DNA from: Aldehydirespirator sp965116665
GTDB lineage: Bacteria > Actinomycetota > Acidimicrobiia > Acidimicrobiales > Aldehydirespiratoraceae
Reading direction: 5' to 3'
NCBI GenBank assembly: GCA_965116665.1
Contig: OZ220709.1
Span: forward strand, 372,001 to 436,000
Length of the DNA stretch: 64,000 nucleotides
In this document: positions 9,007 to 17,574 of the stretch, piece by piece
How positions within the stretch are numbered: the first letter of the stretch is position 1
Layout of the letters: every line of letters begins with the position of its first letter
Program-made: the position numbers and the translations under genes
Notes under the pieces: generated by a model
Database searches by the model: none
The model's input: the letters and a program-made list of their open reading frames with translations, nothing else
What the model was told of the DNA's origin: nothing

Positions 9007-11307
9007 GTGAGCAGTCGGCTGGTACGGCTGCTGAGGCCCCGGTCGCTCGCCTTCGTCGGGGGAGCGGCCGCGGAGTTGGCCATCGATGCCTGCCGGTCCT
9101 TCGGCTTCTCGGGGGACATGTGGGCGGTGAACCCCCGCCGGGAGCTGCGGGGCCTGCCCACCTTCGCCTCGGCAACGGAGCTGCCCGCCGGTGTCGACGC
9201 CGCCTTCGTCGGCGTGGACCGCCACGCCTCCGTCGAGGTGGTGCGCCAGCTGGCGGCCGCAGGCACGGGCGCCGCGGTGTGCCATGCCTCCGGGTTCGCC
9301 GAGACCGGCGCAACCGGCGCGGCCCTCCAGACCGAGTTGGTGGCTGCCGCGGCAGGGATGCCTCTTATCGGCCCCAACTGCTATGGCACGCTGTCGGCGC
9401 CGACCGGCGCGGCGCTGTGGCCCGACGTGCACGGCCTGACCCGCTGTGACCGGGGCGTCGCGCTCCTGAGCCAGAGCGGCAACATCGCGGTGAACCTGAC
9501 CATGCAGCGCCGCGGTCTCGACATTGCCTGGGTGGTGACGCTGGGGAACCAGGCCGACGTGGGCATCTCGGAAGCCTTCGAGGCCGTGGTCGCTGAGGAG
9601 GCTGCAACCTGCGTGGGGCTGTGCGTGGAGGCGCTGGACGATGTCGACCGCTTCTCGGCGGCCGCCGCGGCAGCGCGCCGCCGGGGCCTGCCGGTCGTGG
9701 CGCTCAAGCTCGGGACTTCGGAGTCCTCGGCGACCGTGGCGGTCACCCACACAGCGTCGCTGGTGGGCGATGACGCCGCCTACAGCGCGCTGTTCGCCCG
9801 GCTCGGAATCCATCGGGTGCGCACCCTGGGCGAGGTGCTCGACACGCTGGCCGTGCTGTGCAGCCTCGGGCCGTTGAGGGGCGAGCGGCTGGTGTCGTTG
9901 AGTTGCTCCGGCGGCGAGGCTGCGCTGGTCGCCGATCGCAGCCAGGACCGCAATCTGAGCTTCCCGCCGTTCGCCCCCGACCACGCCGACCGGGTGTCCG
10001 CGGCTCTGGACGGCCGGGTGGCGGTCACCAACCCGCTCGACTACCACACCTTCATCTGGGGTGACGAGGCCCGCCTGACCGCCTGCTTCAGCGCCGCGCT
10101 CTCATCCGGCGTCGCCGAGACGGCGGGCGCGAGACCCGGTGTCGGCGCCGCGCTCTCGTCCGCCATCAGTGGGACGGCGGGCCCGGCGGATCGTGAAGCG
10201 CCCTTCGATGCCGCCCTGCTGGTGCTCGACTTTCCCGCGCTGGGGCTCGACCGGTCGCGCTGGTGGCCGACGCTCCAGGCCTTCGCGGCGGCTTGCACCG
10301 CTAGCAGCACCCCTGGCGTGGTGGCCGCCTCGATGGCTGAGAACCTGCCCGAGGAGGCCCGCGCCCGGATCGTCGAATTGGGCCTGGCCGCTTGCGGCGA
10401 CATCGACACCGCCCTGGTCGCACTGGAGGCTGCAGCCGCCTGGGGACAGCAGGCCAGCATGTCTGGAGCGGCTGGCAGCCTGCTTCCGCCGTCGCCCATG
10501 TCACCACCATCATCCGGCGTGTCACCGTCATCATTCGCCGCATCGGCACAACCTCATCCCTCTCCTTCCCATGAGCCGGCCCGATCAGGCCCCGGTGCTG
10601 GAGCGGGGCCGGATCGCCAGTCGAAGCGACCGTATGAGAGGGGTGTGACAGGCGACGGCCAAGCCGGCGCGAGGGTGGTTCCCGAGCACGAGGCCAAGCC
10701 CCGCCTCGCGTCGGCTGGCATAGCGGTGCCCGAGGGCGTCGTCGTCGCTGCGAGCGGGGCGCCGGGGGCGGCCGCCCAGATCGGTTATCCGGTCGTGGTC
10801 AAGGCCATCGGCTCGGCCCACAAGACCGAGGCCGGCGGGGTGGTGGTCGGGCTGACCAACGACGGTGCGGTGTCGGCCGCAGCCCGGAAGCTGGCCGCGC
10901 ACGGCGACGGAACCGTGATGGTGGAGGCCTGCGTGACCGGTGCCGTCGCCGAGCTGCTGGTTGGGGTGCGGTCGGCGCCCCCGGTCGGGATGCTGCTGAC
11001 ACTCGGCATCGGCGGCATTCTGGCGGAGCTGTTCGACGACACCACCAGCCTCCTGCTGCCGGTCGAGGCCGGCGAGGTCCTGGAGGCTCTTCAGAGCCTG
11101 AGGGTGTGGCCTCTGCTGGCCGGCTACCGGAACCGCCCGCCCGCCGCCGTTGATGCCGTGGTCGGGGCGGTCACGGCATTGGGCCGGCTGGTGCGCGACG
11201 ATCCCAGCATCATCGAAGTGGAGATCAACCCCCTCATGGTCACCCCCCGCACCGCGGTCGCGGCTGACGCGTTAATGCTCGTGGCTGAACGGCCGAGCGA
11301 TGGCTGA
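9007..11307 (+). CDS. NDP-forming acyl-CoA synthetase (CoA-binding, ligase and ATP-grasp domains)
   Basis: A 766-residue protein of the acetate-CoA ligase (ADP-forming) family. Domain order: CoA-binding Rossmann (residues ~1-120, with GPNCYGTL), succinyl-CoA-synthetase-like flavodoxin domain (SQSGNIAVN, GNQADV, the phospho-His region VTHTASLVGDD), and a C-terminal ATP-grasp_5 domain (YPVVVKAIGSAHKTEAGGVVVGL to EVEINPLMV). It would activate a carboxylic acid to its CoA ester. Two oddities: a low-complexity Pro/Ser linker at about residues 490-545, and a 54-bp direct duplication inside the gene at 10091-10198. GTG 9007 is the first in-frame start matching the family N-terminus. Next to a CaiD homologue, it may replace the usual betaine-CoA ligase CaiC; this is inference. 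Confidence 0.85.
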   Translation: MSSRLVRLLRPRSLAFVGGAAAELAIDACRSFGFSGDMWAVNPRRELRGLPTFASATELPAGVDAAFVGVDRHASVEVVRQLAAAGTGAAVCHASGFAETGATGAALQTELVAAAAGMPLIGPNCYGTLSAPTGAALWPDVHGLTRCDRGVALLSQSGNIAVNLTMQRRGLDIAWVVTLGNQADVGISEAFEAVVAEEAATCVGLCVEALDDVDRFSAAAAAARRRGLPVVALKLGTSESSATVAVTHTASLVGDDAAYSALFARLGIHRVRTLGEVLDTLAVLCSLGPLRGERLVSLSCSGGEAALVADRSQDRNLSFPPFAPDHADRVSAALDGRVAVTNPLDYHTFIWGDEARLTACFSAALSSGVAETAGARPGVGAALSSAISGTAGPADREAPFDAALLVLDFPALGLDRSRWWPTLQAFAAACTASSTPGVVAASMAENLPEEARARIVELGLAACGDIDTALVALEAAAAWGQQASMSGAAGSLLPPSPMSPPSSGVSPSSFAASAQPHPSPSHEPARSGPGAGAGPDRQSKRPYERGVTGDGQAGARVVPEHEAKPRLASAGIAVPEGVVVAASGAPGAAAQIGYPVVVKAIGSAHKTEAGGVVVGLTNDGAVSAAARKLAAHGDGTVMVEACVTGAVAELLVGVRSAPPVGMLLTLGIGGILAELFDDTTSLLLPVEAGEVLEALQSLRVWPLLAGYRNRPPAAVDAVVGAVTALGRLVRDDPSIIEVEINPLMVTPRTAVAADALMLVAERPSDG
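10091..10182 (+). repeat. 54-bp-spaced internal direct duplication within the CoA ligase gene
   Basis: Two 38-nt segments, 10091-10128 and 10145-10182, share 31 of 38 bases at an offset of 54 bp, adding a repeated ALSS--TAG peptide. The family has no such insert at this point as far as I can judge, so it looks like a local duplication that stayed in frame. Confidence 0.6.
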
Positions 11308-12097
11308 GGCCGCACCCGCCGGCGCTATCCGCACCGTGACCGACGGGCCGGTGCTCGAGGTCGTCATCGACCGCCCGAAGGCCAACGCCATCGACGCGGC
11401 CACCAGCCGCGAGCTGAGCCGGGTGTTCGCCGCCTTCCGCGACGACCCCGACCTGAGGGTGGCGATACTCACCGGCGCCGGCGACCGGTTCTTCTCGGCC
11501 GGCTGGGACCTCAATGCCGCGGTCGAGGGCGAGGACTACGAGGCCGACTACGGCGAGGGCGGTTTCGGCGGCTTTGGCGAGCTGCCCGGCCTGCTCAAGC
11601 CGGTCATAGCCGCAGTCAACGGCATGGCCGTCGGCGGCGGTTTCGAGATCGTGCTGGCGGCCGACCTCGTCGTGGCCACCGACCACGCCCGCTTCTGGTT
11701 GCCGGAGGCCTCTCTGGGGCTGATGCCCGACTCCGGTTCGGTCCGCCTGCCCAGGATGCTCCCGCCCGCGGTGGCCAACGAGGTCCTCTACGCCGGCCGT
11801 CGCCTCAACGCAGCCGACGCGCTGCGCTGGGGTCTCGTCAACTCGGTGGCCGGCCCGGCGGACCTGATGGCCGAGGCCCGCGCCCTGGCGGCCCGGGTGG
11901 TGGCGGCCGCCCCGCTGTCGGTGGCCGCCATCTGCGAGGTCCGCGACCGCACGGTCCACCTCCCGCTGCGGGAGGCGTTCGAACTGCTGCGTTCCGGCGA
12001 GCTGACCGCTTACGAGGCCATGCTCGCTTCAGAGGACGCAGCCGAGGGCCCTAAGGCCTTCACCGAGGGCCGCACACCGCGCTGGAAGGGCGGCTAG
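11300..12097 (+). CDS. caiD: CaiD-like crotonobetainyl-CoA hydratase (enoyl-CoA hydratase family)
   Basis: A 265-residue crotonase. It follows E. coli CaiD segment by segment: DRPKANAIDAATS, ILTGAGDRFFSAGWDL, the EGGFGGF loop, KPVIAAVNGMAVGGGFEI, LPEASLGLMPDSG, EALRWG-like ALRWGLVNSV and the C-terminal RWKGG. CaiD hydrates crotonobetainyl-CoA to L-carnitinyl-CoA. The oxyanion-hole segment and the Glu of LPEASLG are present. It overlaps the CoA ligase gene by 8 bp. With the carnitine dehydrogenase upstream and the betaine importer downstream this supports quaternary-amine catabolism. A generic enoyl-CoA hydratase remains possible. Confidence 0.8.
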   Translation: MAEAAPAGAIRTVTDGPVLEVVIDRPKANAIDAATSRELSRVFAAFRDDPDLRVAILTGAGDRFFSAGWDLNAAVEGEDYEADYGEGGFGGFGELPGLLKPVIAAVNGMAVGGGFEIVLAADLVVATDHARFWLPEASLGLMPDSGSVRLPRMLPPAVANEVLYAGRRLNAADALRWGLVNSVAGPADLMAEARALAARVVAAAPLSVAAICEVRDRTVHLPLREAFELLRSGELTAYEAMLASEDAAEGPKAFTEGRTPRWKGG

Positions 12098-12124
12098 CTC
12101 TTGGTCTGTGGTTCTGCCGTGCGT

Positions 12125-12171
12125 TTCTTGATGTAGTTGACCTCACCAGAACGGCACAACTACATCAAGAA
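12125..12171. repeat. Palindromic element A, copy 1 (between convergent genes)
   Basis: A perfect 15-bp stem (left arm 12125-12139, right arm 12157-12171, core TTGATGTAGTTG/CAACTACATCAA) encloses a 17-nt loop. It lies between the convergent ends of the CaiD-like gene and the permease gene, where a bidirectional terminator is expected, although no U-tract follows. A second copy at 58758-58801 has the same core stem, and its loop matches this one in reverse complement at 13 of 17 positions. Confidence 0.8.
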
Positions 12172-12204
12172 TGACGAGGCTCGGGGTTAGTGGGGCGGCA
12201 GGAC

Positions 12205-14331
12205 TCAGGGACCGCCCTCGACAGGGGTGAACCGGCGGGTCCAGGCCTGAAGCAGGCGGTCCAGGAGCATGGCCAGCAGCACGATGGCCAGGCCGGCCAC
12301 GAAACCCGAACCCACCGAGTCGGTCCGTCTGAGCCCCTTCACCGTCTCAAGGCCCAGGCCGCCGCCTCCCACCAGCCCCGCGATCACCACCATGGCCAGC
12401 ACCAGCATCACGGTCTGGTTGATGCCGGCGATGATGCTCGGCGCGGCCAGTGGCAACTGCACCTTGCGCAGTGTCTGGCCCCGGGTGGCGCCGAAAGCCC
12501 TCGCAGCCTCGGTGGCCTCGCCCTCCACCTGGCGTATGCCCAGATTGGTGAGCCGGGTCGCGGCCGGCAACGCGTACAGGACCGAGGCGATGATCCCCGG
12601 GATCCGCCCCACGTTGAACATGATGATCACCGGCACGAGCAGCACGAAGCTGGGGATTGTCTGCAGGAAGTCGAGCACCGGCTTGAGCATCCGCTCGAAC
12701 CGGTCGCTGCGGGCGGCCAGCACGCCCAGCGGAATGCCGCACAGGATCGCCATGGCCACCGCCACGATGACTTGGGCGAGAGTGTCCATGGACAGTTCCC
12801 ACATGCCGAGGAACCCCAGTCCGGCGACACAGGCCGTGCAGAACGTGGCCAGGGCGGCGCCACCAAGGCGCCAGCCCACCAGGGCCACAGCCAGCACCAC
12901 CACCGGCCACGCCAGATCGACGCTGAACAACTCCCGCAACGGCGTGACCGCGTAGATGGTGATCGAGTCGCTGAACCAGCCAGTCCCGAACCAGGTCCCG
13001 CCGATCTCATAGAGGTTGTCCCGGACCCAGTCCACGAGCCAGTCGATGGACGAGGCGAACGAGAACGTCAGGGCGGACGGGTAGTCGGGCTTTCCCAGAA
13101 CAGAGCTGGCGACCACGCTCACCACCAGGGCGACGGCCCCAAGCGTCCGGCGGGGATGCCGGGCCAGCACAGCAAGCCCTCCAGCCCGGCGCACCGGCCG
13201 AGCCAGGGCTGCCCCGATCCGGCAAAGGAACCGGTCGGTAGATGCCAGCGCCTTCTCCACTCCGCGAACCATTCCCACGTGAGCGAGGGAATCCGGCATC
13301 AGGCGATGTCGGCGGCTCCGTTTGCCCAAGCCCGCCGCGCCGTGGGTGAGGCGGTCCAGGATCATGGCCAGCACGACGATCGCCATGCCGGCCTCCAGCG
13401 CTCTCCCGACGCGAAGGCTGCGGAGAGACTCCAGCACCACCTGGCCCAGTCCTCCTGCGCCGATGAGAGCCGCGATGACCACGATGCTCAGGGCCATCAT
13501 GATGGTCTGGTTGATGCCGGTGAGCACGCTGGGAAGGGCCAGGGGGAACTGAACTTTGCGCAGGGTCTGCCGGGGGGTTGCGCCGAACATCTCGGCCGCC
13601 TCCACCGTGGTATCCGGGACGGCCCGAATGCCTAGGTTGGTGAGCCGCACAACCGGCGGGAGCGCGTACACCACCGTGGCGATGATGGCCGGCACGCGGG
13701 CCACGCCGAACAGCAGCACCACTGGGATCAGGTAGACGAAGGCGGGCAAGGTCTGCATGGCGTCGAGGAGCGGTCTGAGTGTCTGAGCGAGGCGGTCGTA
13801 GCGGGCCGAGGCGATTCCCACCGGCACGCCGATCGCCACCGAGATGGCTACGGCCACCGTCATGAGCGCCACCGTCTCGAGGCTCTCCTCCCACAGGCCG
13901 ATGGACCCGAAGTACAGGACTCCTATCGCCGTGAGCAGACCCGCCCGCAGACCCAGGATGGAGGTGGCCACCATCGCGGTCGCGCCGGCTGTCACGTACC
14001 ACGGCAGCCAAAGCAGGAAGCGTTCCGCGATACGGATGGCCCAATCGATCGAGTCGCTGACCGGATTGAAGACGAAGGCGAAACTCCAGTGGGTGGTCTG
14101 GTTGTCGATCACCCAGCGTCGAGCGGTGTTGATCCAATCGGCCAGCCCGATGGCCCACGACTCGGGGAAACCCTCTACCCAGCCGAGCGCGAGCTGAGCC
14201 GCGACGACAACCGCCACGCCGATGATCAGCCCACTCCTGGAGCGAAGACGCTTCCGGCGGTCGAGCTCGAGCCGGGCTTCGACCGTGCCGGCGACCCCCG
14301 ATGCCCCTGTGACAGGCGCGGCTGCGGTCAC
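12205..14331 (-). CDS. proW: Glycine betaine/carnitine ABC transporter permease, fused double ProW module
   Basis: A 708-residue inner-membrane protein made of two BPD_transp_1 (ProW/OpuAB) modules. Each module has a set of transmembrane helices and its own EAA loop contacting the ATPase: EAAEMFGATPRQTLRKVQFP in the first half and EAARAFGATRGQTLRKVQLP in the second. Both are followed by LPS-L-GINQT or APSIIAGINQT. Usual ProW proteins carry one module and dimerise, so here one chain can make the whole channel. The start overlaps the ATPase stop by 4 bp. It faces the CaiD-like gene tail to tail with palindromic element A in between. Confidence 0.9.
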   Translation of the reverse strand: MTAAAPVTGASGVAGTVEARLELDRRKRLRSRSGLIIGVAVVVAAQLALGWVEGFPESWAIGLADWINTARRWVIDNQTTHWSFAFVFNPVSDSIDWAIRIAERFLLWLPWYVTAGATAMVATSILGLRAGLLTAIGVLYFGSIGLWEESLETVALMTVAVAISVAIGVPVGIASARYDRLAQTLRPLLDAMQTLPAFVYLIPVVLLFGVARVPAIIATVVYALPPVVRLTNLGIRAVPDTTVEAAEMFGATPRQTLRKVQFPLALPSVLTGINQTIMMALSIVVIAALIGAGGLGQVVLESLRSLRVGRALEAGMAIVVLAMILDRLTHGAAGLGKRSRRHRLMPDSLAHVGMVRGVEKALASTDRFLCRIGAALARPVRRAGGLAVLARHPRRTLGAVALVVSVVASSVLGKPDYPSALTFSFASSIDWLVDWVRDNLYEIGGTWFGTGWFSDSITIYAVTPLRELFSVDLAWPVVVLAVALVGWRLGGAALATFCTACVAGLGFLGMWELSMDTLAQVIVAVAMAILCGIPLGVLAARSDRFERMLKPVLDFLQTIPSFVLLVPVIIMFNVGRIPGIIASVLYALPAATRLTNLGIRQVEGEATEAARAFGATRGQTLRKVQLPLAAPSIIAGINQTVMLVLAMVVIAGLVGGGGLGLETVKGLRRTDSVGSGFVAGLAIVLLAMLLDRLLQAWTRRFTPVEGGP

Positions 14332-15428
14332 CGGGGACTGCCGTCGCGGGCGCGGCCGCTGAGGGAGCCGGCGCCCTCGCCGAGCAGCGCGGCCACGCGC
14401 TCACGGTCCACGACGCCTATCGATGCTCCGTCATCGTCGACGACGTACAGATCGCCCGGGTTGGCCAGGAGGCGGGGCAATACATCGTCGAGCACCGCGC
14501 CGACGTTGACAGGTTGGCCCGAGACGGCCTCGTCGCGTGCGGGCCGCAGCACCGAGCCCACGGTGATCACCGTGGTCTTCGGCGCGTCCTCGGTGAACTC
14601 GCGCACATAGTCGTCCGCCGGAGCCGACACGATCTGCTCCGGCGTGCCGACCTGGACGAACTCGCCGTCCTTCATGATGGCGATCCGGTTACCGAGCTTT
14701 AGCGCCTCATGGAAGTCGTGGGTGATGAATACCAGCGTCCGCCTCATGTCCGCCTGGAGCGACAGCAGTTCGTCCTGCATGTCGCGGCGGATCAGCGGAT
14801 CCAGTGCCGAGAACGGCTCGTCGAAGAACAGGATCTCAGGCTCCACGCAGAGAGCCCGGGCGAGGCCCACCCTCTGCTGCATCCCGCCCGAGAGCTGCTG
14901 TGGGTAGTGATCGGCCCAGTTGTCGAGACCGACCACCGACAGGATGTCCAAGGCCCGCTCGTAACGTTCCGCCTTCGGGGCGCCCTGGATCTCCAGACCG
15001 AACGCGACGTTGTCGATCACCTTCCGGTGCGGGAACAGCCCGAAATGCTGGAACACCATCGACAAGCGGCGGCGCCGCAGTTCGCGCAACTCCGGCTCGG
15101 TGAGCTCCCCGAGATGCGTGCCCTCGACGCTCACCGTCCCGCTGGACGGTTCGATGAGCCTCGACAGGCACCGGATCAGGGTTGACTTCCCGGACCCGGA
15201 GAGCCCCATGACCACGAAGGTCTCCCCTCGCTGGACCGAGAAGGAAGCGTCCCGCACCGCGACCAGACATCCGGTGCGCTCGAGAACTTCCTGGCGGCTG
15301 GCCGCTTCTGCTACGAGGGTCTCCGCCGCCGCGATGTCGTCGCCGAAGATCTTGGTGACCCGGCTGCAAACCAGCGGCGCGTCGCCGGCAGTGCTCGGTG
15401 GAGGATCGTCGTTCTGCTCGGCGACCAT
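14328..15428 (-). CDS. proV: Glycine betaine/proline-type ABC transporter ATP-binding protein
   Basis: A 366-residue ProV/OpuAA-type ATPase. Walker A is GLSGSGKST, the signature is LSGGMQQRVGLARA and Walker B is ILFFDEPFSALDP, followed by the switch THD. A family-typical N-terminal helix with the VLERTGCLVAVRDASF stretch is present, and the C-terminus contains a single recognisable CBS-like strand set (LYVVDDDGASIGVVDRERV), the part that senses ionic strength in OpuA. It is the first gene of the minus-strand ABC operon, with a leaderless-type promoter, and diverges from the binding-protein gene. Confidence 0.92.
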   Translation of the reverse strand: MVAEQNDDPPPSTAGDAPLVCSRVTKIFGDDIAAAETLVAEAASRQEVLERTGCLVAVRDASFSVQRGETFVVMGLSGSGKSTLIRCLSRLIEPSSGTVSVEGTHLGELTEPELRELRRRRLSMVFQHFGLFPHRKVIDNVAFGLEIQGAPKAERYERALDILSVVGLDNWADHYPQQLSGGMQQRVGLARALCVEPEILFFDEPFSALDPLIRRDMQDELLSLQADMRRTLVFITHDFHEALKLGNRIAIMKDGEFVQVGTPEQIVSAPADDYVREFTEDAPKTTVITVGSVLRPARDEAVSGQPVNVGAVLDDVLPRLLANPGDLYVVDDDGASIGVVDRERVAALLGEGAGSLSGRARDGSPR

Positions 15429-15434
15429 CAGCGC

Positions 15435-15440
15435 ATGCTA
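15435..15440 (-). promoter_or_regulatory. -10 box of a leaderless promoter for the ABC ATPase-permease operon
   Basis: TAGCAT on the minus strand with 6 nt to the ATG at 15428. The 167-bp divergent region 15429-15595 must also hold the promoter of the binding protein; no clear -35/-10 pair was seen for that direction. Confidence 0.5.
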
Positions 15441-15595
15441 CGCGCCCCGAGTGGCCTGCGACGGCCGGCAGCGAGACGTCGAAGAATGTTGAGTCGAATC
15501 TCCATAGCGCGCGGGCTACGGCCGTGCTAAGAATGCCCCCTCACGACCGGCTGCGCGTAGGGCACGGCCGACATATCGAGTGGAGGCAACCCGCA

Positions 15596-16666
15596 ATGAG
15601 AAAGTCCCTGTGCCGGCTGGTCGCCGTTCTGGCCTGTTTTGGTCTGCTGGCGGCCGCCTGCGGCGACGATGACGAGGCCGAGCCGGCACCGGCTCCAGCG
15701 GCCGAGCCTGAGGAGCCGATGGCTGAAGAGGAGCCGATGGCCGAGGAGGAGCCGATGGCTGAGGAGGAGCCGATGGCTGAGGAGGAGCCGATGGCTGAAG
15801 AAGAGCCCATGGCTGGTCCCGACTTGGGTGAGATCACCACCATCGAGTTGATCGCCAACCCGTGGAACGGTTCGGCGGCCAACATCGCGGTGGCCGCACA
15901 GTTGCTTGAGCACATCGGCTACACGGTCGAGGTGACCGACCTCGACGAGAACGCCCAGTGGGCGGCCATCAACACCGGCGACCTGCATGCGTCGCTCGAA
16001 GTCTGGCCGTCGGGACACGGCCAGAACCGCATCGACTTCATCGACAACCCCGATGGCAACGTCGTGGACGCCGGACTGCTCGGTCCGGTCGGCCAGATCG
16101 GCTGGTACCTGCCGGCCTACATGATCGACCAGAACCCCGCGCTGGCCAGCGCGGAAGGGTTCACCGATGCCGAACTGGCCGGTCTGTTCGCCACCGCCGA
16201 GACGGGCGACGCCGGGCAGATCCTGCACGGCGATCCGAGTTGGGTGACCTTCGAGCAGGACATCATCGACGACTTCGGACTGCACCTCGAGATCGTGTAC
16301 GCCGGCTCCGAGGAGGCGCTGCTGGCCGCGTTCGATGCGGCCTTCGCCCGCGAGGATGCTGTGCTGTCGTACTTCTGGACACCGCACTCGGCGTTCAACA
16401 CCTTCGATCTCGTCGAGTTGGAGTTGCCGCCTGATCCCGACGGCAACAAGTACTACCCGGCAGAGGACCTCTTCAAGATCGTCTGGGCGGGGCTTGAGGA
16501 CGGCGCTCCCGCAGCTTGGGAGTTCCTGCACAACTTCAACTACACCACGGCCGACCAGGTGTCGATGCTGGCCGCGATCGATGGAGAGGGCAAGAGCGTC
16601 GAGGACGCCGCGGCGGACTGGATCGCCGCCAACGAGGCCACCTGGAGCGCCTGGATCCCGTCGTAG
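15596..16666 (+). CDS. Glycine betaine/carnitine ABC transporter substrate-binding lipoprotein (OpuAC family)
   Basis: A 356-residue lipoprotein. The signal peptide ends in a lipobox LAAAC, giving a lipidated Cys around residue 21. A highly acidic linker with five exact MAEEEP repeats (residues ~42-71) spaces the binding domain from the membrane. The OpuAC fold follows, with aromatic residues likely to form the quaternary-ammonium cage: ANPWNG, LEVWPSG, GWYLPAYM and SYFWTPHS. Downstream of a clear TGGAGG ribosome binding site, ATG 15596 is the only start that places the signal peptide correctly. It is divergently transcribed from the ATPase and permease genes, with which it should work. Confidence 0.9.
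   Translation: MRKSLCRLVAVLACFGLLAAACGDDDEAEPAPAPAAEPEEPMAEEEPMAEEEPMAEEEPMAEEEPMAEEEPMAGPDLGEITTIELIANPWNGSAANIAVAAQLLEHIGYTVEVTDLDENAQWAAINTGDLHASLEVWPSGHGQNRIDFIDNPDGNVVDAGLLGPVGQIGWYLPAYMIDQNPALASAEGFTDAELAGLFATAETGDAGQILHGDPSWVTFEQDIIDDFGLHLEIVYAGSEEALLAAFDAAFAREDAVLSYFWTPHSAFNTFDLVELELPPDPDGNKYYPAEDLFKIVWAGLEDGAPAAWEFLHNFNYTTADQVSMLAAIDGEGKSVEDAAADWIAANEATWSAWIPS
15719..15808 (+). repeat. Five tandem 18-bp repeats encoding MAEEEP
   Basis: Five in-frame 18-bp units encode MAEEEP, forming an acidic tether between the lipidated Cys and the binding domain. The units differ only at wobble positions (GAA/GAG, GCT/GCC, CCG/CCC), as expected for a slippage-prone tract under selection for protein sequence. 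Copy number may vary between strains. Confidence 0.9.
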
Positions 16667-16716
16667 GCAAGCAGCCAGATAGCTAGCCGGCCGGGGCTTT
16701 CCTCCGGCTCGAGGAG

Positions 16717-16742
16717 GGGACCGGGGTTGCTGCCCCGGTCCC
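16717..16742. terminator. Strong hairpin between convergent genes
   Basis: A perfect 10-bp stem, GGGACCGGGG (16717-16726) with CCCCGGTCCC (16733-16742), and a 6-nt loop. It sits between the convergent ends of the binding-protein and creatininase-family genes and can serve both directions. No long U-tract follows. Confidence 0.65.
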
Positions 16743-16759
16743 TCTCGCGCCCGTCGGGT

Positions 16760-17548
16760 TCAGCCCTGCCCGAAGTCCCAGGCCGCGATCTCGGCCGTCT
16801 GCTCGCCGAGCAGGGCCACCGCGGTCTCGAACAGCAGCTTGCCCTCCTCGACGTTGGCTCCTGTCGGGTCGCCGATATGGCCGTGGGGCCCGAAGTCGTT
16901 GGACAGCCAGCCGAACGAGGCCAGACCACCGAAGCGCACGTAGCGGTTCTCCGCCAGTCGCTCCGGAACAGCCCGCACAGCCCGCTCCAGATGGACCAGA
17001 TCGGGACGCAGGTGCATGAACACCGAGGTCTCCCGGTGACCGCCGTGGATGCCCATCCCGAGTTCCCCGGTCTCGGGCGACGCGCCGCCGTGATCCGGCG
17101 GAACGAACGGATGCACCAGGAAGGTCATCAACCCGTAGGCCAGCCGCAACTCCCGGCAGGCCACGTTCAGCAGTGACGAGTTGCCGCCGTGGCCGTTGAG
17201 GAACACCAGGCGCTCGGCTCTGGTCGCGGCGACGCAGCGGCCGATGTCGCGCAGAACGGCAAGCAGCGTCTCGGCCGACAGCCACAGCGTTCCCGGCGAC
17301 CAGGCGTGCTCGTTCGACTTCGACACCGACAGCGTGGGCAGCAGCCACAGGTCGCAGGCGTCGCCGTGCTCGGCCACGAGTGCGGCCGCAGCCTCATGGG
17401 CGATCACGTGGTCCACGGACAGGGGCAGGTGCGGGCCGTGCTGTTCCACCGCGCCGATCGGCTGCACGATCACCGACGACTCCGTGATCCGTTCGGCGAT
17501 CTCGGGTCCGCTGAGGTCCTCAAGACGGCGACTGGGTGTGCTGGACAT
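16760..17548 (-). CDS. Creatininase family protein
   Basis: A 262-residue member of the creatininase/MftE superfamily of metal-dependent amidohydrolases. Metal-binding signatures are intact: PIGAVEQHGPHLPLSVD, FLNGHGGN, GIHGGHRETS and the late DPTGAN. Creatininase opens the creatinine ring; MftE cuts mycofactocin peptides; other members act on formamides. The context (betaine importer and carnitine enzymes) fits a methylamine or creatinine-related substrate, but this is inference. The start ATG 17548 is chosen because a TACCTT box ends 7 nt ahead of it; an upstream TTG at 17557 is the alternative. Confidence 0.85.
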   Translation of the reverse strand: MSSTPSRRLEDLSGPEIAERITESSVIVQPIGAVEQHGPHLPLSVDHVIAHEAAAALVAEHGDACDLWLLPTLSVSKSNEHAWSPGTLWLSAETLLAVLRDIGRCVAATRAERLVFLNGHGGNSSLLNVACRELRLAYGLMTFLVHPFVPPDHGGASPETGELGMGIHGGHRETSVFMHLRPDLVHLERAVRAVPERLAENRYVRFGGLASFGWLSNDFGPHGHIGDPTGANVEEGKLLFETAVALLGEQTAEIAAWDFGQG

Positions 17549-17555
17549 GGCTTCC

Positions 17556-17561
17556 AAGGTA
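17556..17561 (-). promoter_or_regulatory. -10 box of a leaderless promoter for the creatininase-family gene
   Basis: TACCTT on the minus strand, 7 nt before the ATG at 17548. It overlaps the alternative TTG start, which argues for the ATG. Confidence 0.5.
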
Positions 17562-17574
17562 GCCGCGACGACTC

